A program made the position numbers and the translations under genes. The notes beneath the pieces were generated by a model. It made no database searches. It was not told the DNA's origin and worked only from the letters and a program-made list of their open reading frames with translations. This document shows positions 17,289-26,263 of a DNA stretch of 64,000 nt, piece by piece; the stretch's first letter is position 1; the number at the start of each line of letters is the position of its first letter. The DNA is taken from the NCBI GenBank assembly GCA_903909375.1, contig CAIVVM010000024.1:27888-91887 (forward strand), written 5' to 3'. This DNA is from an uncultured Alphaproteobacteria bacterium. Lineage in GTDB: Bacteria; Pseudomonadota; Alphaproteobacteria; Caulobacterales; Caulobacteraceae.

Positions 17289-17501
17289 TGTGAACTTCCG
17301 TGCAGTCCGTGGGCGGGCAGCGTGCGGCTTTCAAGATCCAGTTTGCGGCTCCCAACGGTCGTCAGGGCCAGTCCAGGTCATGTTCGCTCCCGGCGGTAAG
17401 CGCCCGGCATAGACTTCCTGATCCGACCCGCTGGATCTAGGGTGGCGCTTGCAGATCGGTCATCTGTCCGGTGACCGACATAGCTATGGGCGTGGCATGA
17501 C

Positions 17502-18587
17502 ATGACAAGCCGCAGGGTCTTTGTTGGCGCGGCAGCGGGGCTCGCGATCGGCGGGCCGTCGATGGCGGCCGGGGCGGAGTACTGGCCTGCGGGCAACGAC
17601 TGGGCCGGTCCCGCGCCGGGCGGGTCGGGGCTGGATCAGCAACGTCTTGCCGCGGGCATCGATGCCGTGATGGCCGAGCGCAGCAGCAGCGTTGTGGTCC
17701 TGCACAAGGGACGGCTGGCTGCGGAACGCTATGCGCCCGGCGTCAGGGATCCAAGTCTTCAGGAGATCGCGTCGGCCGCCAAGAGCATGGTGTCCGTTCT
17801 GGTCGGAATCGCCATCGATCAGGGACGTATCAAGAGCGTCGAGCAAAGCGCCGCCGATTTCATTCCGGCGTGGCGCGACAAGCCGCAGGCGGCGATCACA
17901 ATCCGTCACATGCTCAGCATGACCAGCGGCCAGGATTTTCGAGGTCTGGCGTTGCGCGGCGTGGCCGGCGACCAGTTTGCGATCAATGCCGCCGCGCCTC
18001 AGGCGGTCCCGCCCGGAACCCTGTGGGCCTATGACACCGCGACGTTCCATCTGCTCTACCACCTCATCGAGCGCGCGGTTGGCGAGCCGTTCGAGGTCTT
18101 CGCCGGGCGAAACCTGCTGGGTCCGCTGGGAATGAAGGACACCACCTGGCTGACCAATGTGGGTCAGGGCGCTGGCGGCCCTGTGACGAACTACTATTCT
18201 GCCCGAAGCTCCGCCCGGGATCTGGCCCGCTTCGGCCTGTTCGCCCAGCGCAGTGGTCGCTGGGCCGGGCGCCAGATCGTCAATGCGACCTATCTCAAGG
18301 CGGCGACCTCGCCCTCACAGGCGCTCAATCCGGCCTATGGCTATCTGTGGTGGGAAAATGCCCGACCCGGACGCGGCGCCGGCGTCGGCGCGGGTGGGGC
18401 GGAGGGTGCGGGGTATCGCTTCGAAGGCTCACCGCGCGACACCTTTGCGGCCATGGGCGCCGGCGGGCAGGTGGTGATGGTCGTGCCTTCGCTGGAACTG
18501 GTCGTCGTTCGTCAGGGACAGAACCCGGCAAGTGCGGCCAGCCTGCCTCGCCTGCTTGAGGCGGTCTGCGGTGCGGTCAGAACCTGA
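17502..18587 (+). CDS. exported serine hydrolase, beta-lactamase/PBP-fold (class C-like)
   Basis: This 361-residue protein starts MTSRRVFVGAAAGLAIGG, an export signal with an arginine pair, possibly Tat. The catalytic SxxK motif is Ser91-AA-Lys94, and the second motif tyrosine is probably Tyr177 (AYDTA). The third motif, normally HxG or KTG, reads AMGAGGQ near residue 325 and lacks the basic residue. The protein is therefore an esterase or peptidase-like relative more than a proven beta-lactamase. The 230 bases upstream of the gene hold no other gene that I can support. Confidence 0.85.
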   Translation: MTSRRVFVGAAAGLAIGGPSMAAGAEYWPAGNDWAGPAPGGSGLDQQRLAAGIDAVMAERSSSVVVLHKGRLAAERYAPGVRDPSLQEIASAAKSMVSVLVGIAIDQGRIKSVEQSAADFIPAWRDKPQAAITIRHMLSMTSGQDFRGLALRGVAGDQFAINAAAPQAVPPGTLWAYDTATFHLLYHLIERAVGEPFEVFAGRNLLGPLGMKDTTWLTNVGQGAGGPVTNYYSARSSARDLARFGLFAQRSGRWAGRQIVNATYLKAATSPSQALNPAYGYLWWENARPGRGAGVGAGGAEGAGYRFEGSPRDTFAAMGAGGQVVMVVPSLELVVVRQGQNPASAASLPRLLEAVCGAVRT

Positions 18588-18596
18588 CGGGGTGCG

Positions 18597-20009
18597 TCAC
18601 GCCGCGCGGAGGCCGGCCAGCATTGCGGCCGCGTGTTCGAGCGCGACCTCGACTTCCCCGGACTGTAACCCCGCGGTCACTGTTTCATAGCGAACCGACG
18701 CCTCCGGTTCGGCGAAGTGCGAGGCCAGCGGCAGGTAGCGAAGATGGGCGTTGGCCAGACCCACTATGAAGGCGGTTGGGCTCGCGGCCATCTCGGACCA
18801 GGCCTGTCCTACCTCGACCATCACCTCGCCGGGCAGCGCCAGCAGCTCGAAATCATTGATCCGCATCACCTGGACCGGCGCCTTGACCGGCCTGGGCGGC
18901 GTGGCGACCGCGGGTCGCTGATAGAGACCCAGATACCGGCAGCAGGCGATCATCAGTTCGCGCATGTCGTCCTCACTGAGGTCGCGGGCGACAACCACCT
19001 CAGAGGCCACAGACCAGAGCGGGCCCGGCGGCAGGCCGCGTTCGAGGTCCGGACCCAGATAGGCGTCCAGCGTCGCGCGCGCGTCGGCCAGCAGGGCGGC
19101 TGCCGCCTCCGGCGAATAGTCGGCGAAGTTGGGTTTCAGGAACAAAGCCTGCCGATTCGACGAGACCTTGAGCGGAGCTGTGACTGTGGCGCTCGCCAAA
19201 ACGTCCGCTACGGCCCGGGCCAGATCTTCGCCCATTTTTCGCGTGTCGGCATAGCTGCCGCCCACATAGCCGCGAGGGTCCAGTGCGTCCCGGTTGGGGC
19301 TGGTGATCGGCACCACATTGCCCTCGGTGGTGTTGAAGAACAGCGCATTGACACCCGGCGTGGCGGCTTCAATGGCCCGCTGGGCCAGGCCCACGAAGTC
19401 GCCGCTGATCTGCAGGTTGTCCCAGCCCAGGGTGACGGGATGGCAGCCCGCGCCGAACAGCACGGCGATCGGCGCCCCGGTTTCCGTGTCATCCGCGATG
19501 ACGACCGGGATCCGCCTGTCGACTAGATTGGGCGCTCCACGGGTACGGCGATTGAGGAACCCGTCCAGTTCACCCACCCCGGTACGCACTACAGAGGGCC
19601 GCGCGGCGTCCACCGCCTGCACGCCGACCAGGATCATCGCCGCCTGCAGCGATGCCGCGAACGCCGCGACACCGGGAGCTCCGTCGCCTGCATCATGAGG
19701 CACGGGCCCGGAGTGGGTGTGTGAGGCGCAGACGCAGATCTGCTCCGGCGCCAGGCCCAGGCGTTCGCCCAGCGCCAGGGCGACGGCCTCCCCCAGCGGC
19801 CTAGGTGTCGAGATCAGGTCGGCGGTGATCAGCAAGAGCCGGTTCTCACCATCGTCGAGGAACAGCGCCTTGACGAAGATCCGGTCGAGCACGCCCTGGC
19901 TGGGCTGGGTGCGCTGCCCGAACCCCGCCATCATCACCGGCCAATCCGGGGTGATATCGATGCGCGCTGTCCCTGCCCGCGATGTCGCCATGGCCGCCTC
20001 CGGTTTCAT
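18597..20009 (-). CDS. neutral/alkaline ceramidase-like amide hydrolase
   Basis: This 470-residue protein has the N-terminal domain of neutral ceramidases: 'GTARIDITPDWPVMMAGFGQR' at the start, 'ICVCASHTHSGP' near residue 97, and 'LFGAGCHPVTLGWDNLQISGDFVG' near 190. The histidines of SHTHSGP and GCHPV are the expected zinc ligands. The canonical NxGDVSPN nucleophile segment is replaced by 'FNTTEGNVVPI'. It is shorter than true ceramidases (about 650), lacking their C-terminal immunoglobulin-like domain, and has no signal peptide. It overlaps the PIG-L gene upstream (ATGA), so two amide hydrolases are coupled. The substrate is unknown, an N-acyl compound being likely. Confidence 0.8.
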   Translation of the reverse strand: MKPEAAMATSRAGTARIDITPDWPVMMAGFGQRTQPSQGVLDRIFVKALFLDDGENRLLLITADLISTPRPLGEAVALALGERLGLAPEQICVCASHTHSGPVPHDAGDGAPGVAAFAASLQAAMILVGVQAVDAARPSVVRTGVGELDGFLNRRTRGAPNLVDRRIPVVIADDTETGAPIAVLFGAGCHPVTLGWDNLQISGDFVGLAQRAIEAATPGVNALFFNTTEGNVVPITSPNRDALDPRGYVGGSYADTRKMGEDLARAVADVLASATVTAPLKVSSNRQALFLKPNFADYSPEAAAALLADARATLDAYLGPDLERGLPPGPLWSVASEVVVARDLSEDDMRELMIACCRYLGLYQRPAVATPPRPVKAPVQVMRINDFELLALPGEVMVEVGQAWSEMAASPTAFIVGLANAHLRYLPLASHFAEPEASVRYETVTAGLQSGEVEVALEHAAAMLAGLRAA

Positions 20010-20845
20010 AGCCGGCGCCCATGCCGGCTCAACATGCCTTCAAGTCCGCCGAACCGCACGACGCGAAACTCTTCCGCGGCCTCCAGATCGTGGCGTTGTC
20101 CCACCTGACGCGCGCCGCCCCGGATCAGCATCTCGACAAAGGGCCGAAGGTCGCCGCCAGCTGCGACGTCATCCAGCAGGGGCAGGGCCCAGCCGCCGGT
20201 CCTCGCCTGCATACGGACCTGGTTCACATAGTTGCGCAGCATGGTCTGGTGACACAGTGCAGCTTCCAGCTTGCGCTCCAGGACCGGGGCGATATCGATC
20301 ACGTCGGTCACCTGGGTTACCGAACGCCCGAAGTACCACCGCTCGAAACAGCCGTGTGGCGCCAGACCCGCAGCCAGATGCTCGGGGTGATGCAGGGGAA
20401 ACTGGCTGGTCCAGAAGGCCTCGTCCACCGCGGCGGCGACCTTGATGTGGTCCTGGTTGTCCTCGCCGTACATCGCGTAGGGATCGAAGGTGACCAGGGC
20501 ATAGGGTTTATGGGTGCGGATCTGGCGGATCACGTGCTCGCGAAGGGCCACCTCGCTGGCGTCGCCCAGAACGTCGGTCGCATAGCCCAGCTCGACGATC
20601 TCGGTGATGCCCAGGGCGGCGGCGGCCTGACGGAACTCGGCGGCGTTGGCGGCGATGGTCGCGGTTTCGGTGAGATTGTGGGAGTCCCAGCGGTCATCGG
20701 TGACCCGCACGCAGACGATCCGCCACCCGGCATCGGCCCAGCGCAGGATCGTACCGCCCAGAAACAGCGCCGGGTCGTCCGCATGGGCCACCACCAGCAG
20801 GATCGTGCGGCCCTCGCCGGGCGCGATGGTGGTCGGCGTGGTCAT
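20006..20845 (-). CDS. PIG-L family deacetylase
   Basis: This 279-residue member of the PIG-L/LmbE family opens 'TILLVVAHADDPALFLGGTILRW'. The zinc-binding AHxDD is present with alanine in place of the usual proline (AHPDD). The third zinc ligand lies in 'MYGEDNQDHIKVAAAV', which matches the HxxH-like downstream motif only in part. The family removes acetyl or acyl groups from amino sugars and related compounds. The start is ATG at 20845; a TTG nine bases upstream is possible. It is the first gene of a two-gene operon with the ceramidase-like gene and is divergent from the dehydrogenase at 20934, with a palindrome between. Confidence 0.85.
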   Translation of the reverse strand: MTTPTTIAPGEGRTILLVVAHADDPALFLGGTILRWADAGWRIVCVRVTDDRWDSHNLTETATIAANAAEFRQAAAALGITEIVELGYATDVLGDASEVALREHVIRQIRTHKPYALVTFDPYAMYGEDNQDHIKVAAAVDEAFWTSQFPLHHPEHLAAGLAPHGCFERWYFGRSVTQVTDVIDIAPVLERKLEAALCHQTMLRNYVNQVRMQARTGGWALPLLDDVAAGGDLRPFVEMLIRGGARQVGQRHDLEAAEEFRVVRFGGLEGMLSRHGRRL

Positions 20846-20876
20846 GGGATTCAACGCTAGGCGCCGGATCGCCCGG

Positions 20877-20892
20877 GGTCAAATCATTGACC
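20877..20892. promoter_or_regulatory. perfect palindrome, putative operator in divergent intergenic region
   Basis: GGTCAAATCATTGACC has perfect 6-bp arms (GGTCAA/TTGACC) around ATCA. It lies in the 88-base gap between the divergent PIG-L and dehydrogenase genes, where a dimeric repressor could control both directions. The regulator is unknown. Confidence 0.55.
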
Positions 20893-20933
20893 ACCGGTTT
20901 GTGGCCCGCATAGGCTGAGTGGCAGGAGACCCG

Positions 20934-21986
20934 ATGGCGCGCGACGCAGACCCTTTCACCTCGATCATGATCGGCGAGCCCTTTGATGTGGCCGAGGTGT
21001 CGCTGGGGGACGTGCTCTCCGGGCTGGGATCGTACACCGCCGTCGTCAACGATCCGCCGTGGACTCTGATCGCCCCGGCGTTTCCGAAACCGGCGCGGGT
21101 GGTTGTCGCCGCCGACATGGAGCTTTCGGAACTTGAGGCCCTGGCGGCGGTGGGCGACGCCGGCCGCACGGTCGTCGGCATCGGCGGCGGCACGGCCATG
21201 GACACCGCCAAGTTTCTCGCCTGGAAACACGAGAAGCCCCTTATCCAGGTTCCCACCATCACCTCCGTCGACGCCGCCTTCACGGATGCCATCGGCGTGC
21301 GCCAGGACCAGCGGGTGCGCTACATCGCCAAGGTCACGCCGCGTCTGGTGGTTCTCGACCTGCCCCTGATCAGGTCGGCGCCGCCGCACCTGAACCGCGC
21401 AGGCGTGGGGGATGTGCTGTCGTGCCACACCGGTCTCTTTGACTGGAAACTGGCCAGCGACGCCGGTCACGGCCATCCCTGGCGGGCCGACCTCGCGGCC
21501 CTTGGCGCTGAACTTCTGGACGGTCTGGACGCCGCCGCCGGCGACATCCGCGATGTCTCCGCCGATGGAATCCGGTTCCTGGCCCATGCCTACCGCCGTA
21601 TTGGCGCCGCCTCTGCTCTGGCTGGTCACAGTCGATTTGAGGAAGGCTCCGAGCACTTCTGGGCCTACGCTTACGAGGCCCTGACCGGCGTGTCCCAGAT
21701 CCATGGCGAACTCATCGCCTGCGGCGTGGTGGCGCTCAGTGTGGTGCAGGGCAACGACCCTGGCCGCGCCGCCGATATTGTGACCCGCAGCGGCGTCCGC
21801 TCCCATCCGGCGGACCTCGGGATCACCGAGCAACAGTTCCGCGCCGCCCTGACCGGACTGGCGGCCTATGCCCGCGCGGAGTCCCTCGACATATCCGTGG
21901 CGGATCTGACGCCGGTGACACCGGATCAGGTTGACGCCGCATGGCAGGCGGTCTGCGCGTTGCCGCGTCGACCAGTGGCCGCATGA
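20934..21986 (+). CDS. iron-containing alcohol dehydrogenase family (glycerol-1-phosphate dehydrogenase-like)
   Basis: This 350-residue protein has the dehydroquinate-synthase-like fold of Fe-ADH_2/AraM proteins. It has an NAD-binding 'VVGIGGGTAMDTAKFLAWK' near residue 80 and 'QVPTITSVDAAFTDAIGVR' near 108. Metal-binding histidine segments are 'FEEGSEHFWAYAYE' and 'QIHGELIACGVVA' near 235-260. Relatives reduce dihydroxyacetone phosphate or make cyclitols. The ATG at 20934 follows AGGAG with good spacing, and an upstream GTG at 20919 is not needed. It is followed 15 bases later by a DegT aminotransferase, suggesting that a keto product is aminated. Confidence 0.8.
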   Translation: MARDADPFTSIMIGEPFDVAEVSLGDVLSGLGSYTAVVNDPPWTLIAPAFPKPARVVVAADMELSELEALAAVGDAGRTVVGIGGGTAMDTAKFLAWKHEKPLIQVPTITSVDAAFTDAIGVRQDQRVRYIAKVTPRLVVLDLPLIRSAPPHLNRAGVGDVLSCHTGLFDWKLASDAGHGHPWRADLAALGAELLDGLDAAAGDIRDVSADGIRFLAHAYRRIGAASALAGHSRFEEGSEHFWAYAYEALTGVSQIHGELIACGVVALSVVQGNDPGRAADIVTRSGVRSHPADLGITEQQFRAALTGLAAYARAESLDISVADLTPVTPDQVDAAWQAVCALPRRPVAA

Positions 21987-22001
21987 GCCGGAGCCATACC
22001 C

Positions 22002-23243
22002 ATGACCTCTGATAACCGCGCCGCGATTCTTGGCGGACAACCGCTCTTTGCCGCGCCTTTCCCCCGTTGGCCGGTCTGGGACGACCGTGAGCGCAAGGCC
22101 CTGTCCGCCACCCTGGACAGCGGCGGCTGGTGGGATGGCGACGGGGAAAGGGCTGCGCGCTTCGCCAGCGATTTTGCCGCCTACCAAGGCGCAAGACATG
22201 GCCTCGCCATGACCAACGGCACCCACACCCTGGAGACAGCTCTGGCGGCTTGCGACGTCGGCGAGGGCGACGAGGTCATCGTGCCCGGGATGACCTTCGT
22301 GGCGTCGGCTGGTGCGGTGCTGGCGGTCAACGCAACGCCGGTCCTGGTGGACGTGGACCCGGAGACCCTCTGCCTCGACGCCGCCGCCGCCGAGGCCGCC
22401 ATAACGGAGCGCACCCGCGCCATCATGGTGGTGCATGTGGCTGGCGCGGCGGCCGATCTCGACGCGCTCACGGCGCTCTGCGCGCGCCGGGGCCTGCATC
22501 TGATCGAGGATTGCGCCCACGCCCACGGCACCTTCTGGCGGGGCCGGGGCGTCGGCTCCTGGGGCAGTTTCGGCAGCTTCTCCATGCAGTCGTCAAAGCT
22601 GATGACCGCCGGCGAGGGCGGGGTGCTGACCTGCAACGATGACCGGTTGCGCGACCTGGCCCGCAGCTACGCCAACTGCGGCCGGGTGGAGGGCGAATGG
22701 TTCTACCACCACGTCCGCTACGGGGCGAACCTGCGCATGACCGAGTGGCAGGGCGCGGTGCTGGCCGCCCAGCTTGAACGGTTCCCCGAGCAGAACCGCA
22801 CCCGTAACCGGAACGCCCTGGCGCTGGGCGAGGCGCTCTCGCGGATCGAGGGCATCCGCCCCCAGTTTCGCGACCCCCGGATGAACAGCCAGGGCAACTA
22901 TTGCTACGTCTTCCATTATGATCGGTCCGCCTTCGCCGGCATGGACCTGCGCCTGTTCGAACGGGCGCTGGGTGCGGAGGGTGTGCCCATGGGGGTTTCC
23001 TACCCCAGCCTGAATGAGCTGGAGGTGTTCCGCCGCGGCGACTTCGGGCCTCGCCTGCGCGCATCGGCGCCGAAGATCGACTACGCCAGCCTGCGGTTGC
23101 CCGTCGCCGAACATGCGGCGCGCTCGACGGTCTGGCTGCAACACCGCCTGCTGCTGGGCGAGCCGGATCAGGTGCTGGACGTGGCGCGGGCAGTGAAGCG
23201 CGTCCAGGACCAGGCGGCGGCGATCATGGTGGCGGGAAGCTAG
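22002..23243 (+). CDS. DegT/DnrJ/EryC1/StrS family PLP aminotransferase
   Basis: This 413-residue protein has the family layout: 'FAAYQGARHGLAMTNGTHTLETAL' near residue 60, 'GDEVIVPGMTFVASAGAVLA' near 90, and 'LIEDCAHAHGTFWRG' near 170. The PLP lysine is in 'SFGSFSMQSSKLMTAGEGG' near 195. The SMQSSKxxTxGEGG form, with Q in place of H, is shared with cyclitol and AHBA-type aminotransferases. It probably converts a keto-sugar or keto-cyclitol into an amine. It lies 15 bases after the dehydrogenase, which may supply the ketone. Its last four bases overlap the convergent TetR gene. Confidence 0.87.
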   Translation: MTSDNRAAILGGQPLFAAPFPRWPVWDDRERKALSATLDSGGWWDGDGERAARFASDFAAYQGARHGLAMTNGTHTLETALAACDVGEGDEVIVPGMTFVASAGAVLAVNATPVLVDVDPETLCLDAAAAEAAITERTRAIMVVHVAGAAADLDALTALCARRGLHLIEDCAHAHGTFWRGRGVGSWGSFGSFSMQSSKLMTAGEGGVLTCNDDRLRDLARSYANCGRVEGEWFYHHVRYGANLRMTEWQGAVLAAQLERFPEQNRTRNRNALALGEALSRIEGIRPQFRDPRMNSQGNYCYVFHYDRSAFAGMDLRLFERALGAEGVPMGVSYPSLNELEVFRRGDFGPRLRASAPKIDYASLRLPVAEHAARSTVWLQHRLLLGEPDQVLDVARAVKRVQDQAAAIMVAGS

Positions 23244-23890
23244 GCGGAGTCGGCCACCCTGAAGGCGCCCTGCCGCACAATCTCATCTGCGGCCCGGGCG
23301 GCCAGGCTCTCGGCTTCGGGGGGCGGCACGCCGAGGCCCCTCAGTTCCAGTGCGCCGATCTGCTGGGCGAGTGTGACCGCATGGGCGAGGTTCGGGTCCC
23401 CGGCTACCTGGACAAACGCCGCCTGGACGACGCCGATTACGAATATGAGCCCGGACTCCATGCTGGCGAGCGCGAAGCGACCGCTGGCCAGACCTGCTGT
23501 GACGTCGCTGACGACGCCTCGGTTCAAGGGCGCCTCAGGCGCGTTGCCCGCATGAAACCGGATGATCACCCCGGCGCCCTGAGGGTCGTCTACGGCGTAG
23601 CGCAAATAGACACACAGAGCCCTGACCATCCGGCGTGCGCTGTCCTCGACGCCCATGTTGGCCGTATCGACGGCGTGTTCCACGTCGGCGCGGATCAAGG
23701 CGGTCACGGCCCGCGCCAAAGCCTCCCGATCCGTGAAGTGATTGTAGAAGCTGCCCTTGGCCACCCCGGCTTCCCGGACAATGTCGTCGATGGCCACGGC
23801 GTCGATAGGGTGTTCGCAGAACAACTTGCGGCCCGCAGCGACCAGGGCCGCGCGCGTCTTCTCCGTACGGCCTGGGCGATCAGCGGCCAT
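23240..23890 (-). CDS. TetR/AcrR family transcriptional regulator
   Basis: This 216-residue regulator starts MAADRPGRTEKTRAALVAAG. The helix-turn-helix 'IDAVAIDDIVREAGVAKGSFYNHFTDREAL' (about 29-58) has the KGSFYNHF recognition helix of TetR proteins, and the rest is a helical ligand domain. An ATG at 23920 would add ten residues. It is the last gene of the aromatic-catabolism operon, overlapping the monooxygenase stop by 11 bases. It is the natural candidate to bind the paired TGAC-N6-GTCA sites at the operon promoter (27210-27280) and to be released by a pathway intermediate. Confidence 0.87.
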   Translation of the reverse strand: MAADRPGRTEKTRAALVAAGRKLFCEHPIDAVAIDDIVREAGVAKGSFYNHFTDREALARAVTALIRADVEHAVDTANMGVEDSARRMVRALCVYLRYAVDDPQGAGVIIRFHAGNAPEAPLNRGVVSDVTAGLASGRFALASMESGLIFVIGVVQAAFVQVAGDPNLAHAVTLAQQIGALELRGLGVPPPEAESLAARAADEIVRQGAFRVADSA

Positions 23891-25382
23891 GGGGCGCTGG
23901 CGTCGTTTCGTCGGTGACATGGCGGGCGTAGGCGGCGGCCAGCACGCTGGGGTCTCCGGTTCCAAAGACGTATCGGTCGGGTCGCACCAGAACAGCATCG
24001 GCGCCCTCCCGGTCGAGCCAGTCTGTCAGCGCCTTCCTGAAGGGTGCGAGAGACGCATCCTCAAGGGTCATCACCGTCGCGATGTCGCTGGCCCCGGGCC
24101 ATGTGGTCCGCGAAAGCAGCCAGGCTCCGTCGTGCAGGACATCATCCAGGCGCTGGCCTTCGGTCGTGGGCTGCGGGAAGAGCGCACCCGCGCCGGTGGT
24201 CCCGTCCAGAACACAGCCTGACGTCAGCGAAGCTGCTCTGGCAGGCGGAAGCGGCCGTGCGCCGCCGGCCTCCTGCGCCAGCATACCCCGATCGCGTTCG
24301 GCGGCCGCGACCGGATCCAGCGTGCAGACGACACGGCCCATGCCGATCGCCTGTTCGATGATCGCGCGCACATGCGGCGCGCGCTCGGTCTGATAGGTAT
24401 CGAGCAGCGCTTCCGGAGCACCCGCCAGCACCGCCTGCAGTTTCCACGCGAGGTTGGCGGCGTCCCGAAGACCCGAGCACATGCCCTGCCCGGCAAAGGG
24501 CGGCATCTGATGGGCGCTGTCGCCGGCCAGCAGCACGCGACCGTTCCGCCAACGGTTCGCCATCAGGCCATGGAATCTGTAGACCGCCTTCCGTTCCAGT
24601 TCGACGGGCCCGCAGTCCCACGGGGTGATGAGCGACTGGATGAAGTCGTCGTCCAGCACCTGGTCCGGGGTCTCGCCCGGCAACAGCATGAACTCCCAAC
24701 GATGTCGGCCCGGACCCATCAGCACGCAGGTCGTGGGGCGCTTCGGATCGCAGATCTGCAGGTTGATCTCAGGCGTCCGGGCGCCCGGCAGGACGCGCGC
24801 GTCGATCACCAGCCAGGGCTCGTCGAACTGGAAATCGATCATGCCGCCGCCGACTTCGCTACGAACCGGGCTGGACGCACCGTCACAGCCCACGAGGTAG
24901 CGCGCGCGACGCGTCGTCCGTCCTGACGGGGTATCGATCGTCGCCGTCACGCCTGAATTGTCCTGTTCCTGGGACAGGTAGCGCCATCCGGTGTGCATGG
25001 TCGCTGCGGGCAGCGTTGCGAGCAGGTCGCGCAGGGCGTGCTCGAGCGCCGGCTGATGAAACATGTAGCCCGCGGCCCAGCCGGAAGGGCTGTGTGCAGG
25101 GATCTCAAAGCGCAACAACGCCTGTCCATCCGCCGTGCGGAATTCATAAGCCGGGGCAAGCTGGGTATGGCGCTCGACGGTCTCGGCGATCCCCAACTGC
25201 TGGAAGATCCGCATGATCTCGTGGTCGAAGTGGGCGGCCCGCGGCAGAGGGTAGACCTCGGCGTCCTTGTCCAGGACGATGGTCCTGATCCCGGCGCGGG
25301 CCAGCAGAGCTGCAAGCGTGGCGCCCACAGGGCCCAGGCCGACGATCAGCACATCACAGTCGAAGCCTGCCGCGGTCGACAT
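23880..25382 (-). CDS. FAD-dependent aromatic monooxygenase, MhpA-like
   Basis: This 500-residue class A flavoprotein hydroxylase has GLGPVGATLAALLARAG (15-31, GxGxxG), the DG motif 'YLVGCDGASSPVR' near 165, and the GD motif 'RVLLAGDSAHQMPPFAGQGMCSGLRDAANLAWKL' near 285 (given here as landmarks). The PPFxGQGMxxGxRDAxNLAWKL form is characteristic of 3-(3-hydroxyphenyl)propionate hydroxylase and related resorcinol or polyketide hydroxylases. It is expected to add an ortho hydroxyl to a phenol using NADH and O2, making a catechol for the extradiol enzyme encoded in the same operon. It lacks the extended C-terminus of E. coli MhpA (554 residues). Confidence 0.88.
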   Translation of the reverse strand: MSTAAGFDCDVLIVGLGPVGATLAALLARAGIRTIVLDKDAEVYPLPRAAHFDHEIMRIFQQLGIAETVERHTQLAPAYEFRTADGQALLRFEIPAHSPSGWAAGYMFHQPALEHALRDLLATLPAATMHTGWRYLSQEQDNSGVTATIDTPSGRTTRRARYLVGCDGASSPVRSEVGGGMIDFQFDEPWLVIDARVLPGARTPEINLQICDPKRPTTCVLMGPGRHRWEFMLLPGETPDQVLDDDFIQSLITPWDCGPVELERKAVYRFHGLMANRWRNGRVLLAGDSAHQMPPFAGQGMCSGLRDAANLAWKLQAVLAGAPEALLDTYQTERAPHVRAIIEQAIGMGRVVCTLDPVAAAERDRGMLAQEAGGARPLPPARAASLTSGCVLDGTTGAGALFPQPTTEGQRLDDVLHDGAWLLSRTTWPGASDIATVMTLEDASLAPFRKALTDWLDREGADAVLVRPDRYVFGTGDPSVLAAAYARHVTDETTPAPHGR

Positions 25383-25383
25383 G

Positions 25384-26241
25384 TCAGGCCTCGTTGGCGC
25401 AGGGGTTGTCTATGGCGCCCAGGGTCTCGATCTCGATCCGGACGCGATCGCCGGCCTTGAGGAACTGCATGGGCTTCATCGCCGCGCCGATGCCTCCCGG
25501 CGTACCTGTGAAGATCAGGTCTCCGGCCTCCAGGGTCATGGCCTGTGACAGGTGCTCGAGCTGATCCCAGACGTTGAACACCAGATGCCGTGTGTTGGAG
25601 TCCTGCCGGGTCTCGCCGTTCACCGTGCAGCGGATCGCCAGCGCATGCGGATCGGGCACCTCATCGGCGGTGGTGATCCAGGGGCCGAACGGCGCATGGG
25701 TGTCGAAGGACTTGCCAACCACCCATTGCGGCGTGCGGTGCTGCCAGGCCCGCTCGGTAGCGTCATTGCCCACGCAGTAGCCAAACACGGCAGAGGGCGC
25801 GTCGGCGCTGGAAATGTGTCGCCCGCCAGTCCCGATCACGGCGACCATTTCGGCCTCGTAGTCCAGCGCCTGCGAGACCCTGGGCACATCGATCGGATCG
25901 AAGGGACCGTTCGCCGACGTCGGCGCCTTGCTGAACCAGACTTGGTGTTCCGGCGTGCCCATCCCGCTCTCGGCGATGTGATCGGCGTAGTTGAGGCCGA
26001 TGGCCATGATCTTGCCGGGACGCCGGATGGGCGCCAGTAGCCGGACCTGATCGAGGTCCAGGGCGATTGCAGCCGAGTCGGCCGCGGCCCGGACGGCGGC
26101 TTCGACCGCGGGCCAGGACTGGATCAGCCCGATCATGTCCGCCGGCAGTTGCGGGAGGATGCGGTTCAACGGGACGATCTTCTGTCCAACGACGGCGCCC
26201 AGCTCCGAGGCCGAGTCGGTGGTGAAGGTTGCAAGTTTCAT
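25384..26241 (-). CDS. fumarylacetoacetate hydrolase family protein
   Basis: This 285-residue protein has the FAH fold: 'GKIMAIGLNYADHIAESG' near 77, 'SQALDYEAEMVAVIG' with metal-binding glutamates near 125, and 'LEAGDLIFTGTPGGIGA' near 240. FAH-fold enzymes hydrolyse or decarboxylate the acylpyruvate or 2-hydroxymuconate-type products of ring cleavage. It lies between the hydroxylase (one base after its stop reading upstream) and the extradiol dioxygenase, so it probably processes the ring-cleavage product, a variation of the usual hydrolase/hydratase step. It has no signal peptide. Confidence 0.88.
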   Translation of the reverse strand: MKLATFTTDSASELGAVVGQKIVPLNRILPQLPADMIGLIQSWPAVEAAVRAAADSAAIALDLDQVRLLAPIRRPGKIMAIGLNYADHIAESGMGTPEHQVWFSKAPTSANGPFDPIDVPRVSQALDYEAEMVAVIGTGGRHISSADAPSAVFGYCVGNDATERAWQHRTPQWVVGKSFDTHAPFGPWITTADEVPDPHALAIRCTVNGETRQDSNTRHLVFNVWDQLEHLSQAMTLEAGDLIFTGTPGGIGAAMKPMQFLKAGDRVRIEIETLGAIDNPCANEA

Positions 26242-26263
26242 GTGGTCCTTACCTTGTCTGACG

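Noticed and set aside
20694..22526. A 610-codon open frame on the minus strand
   Set aside because: It is antisense to the dehydrogenase and DegT genes, is rich in R, G, H and Q, and has no recognisable motif. It is a high-GC shadow frame.
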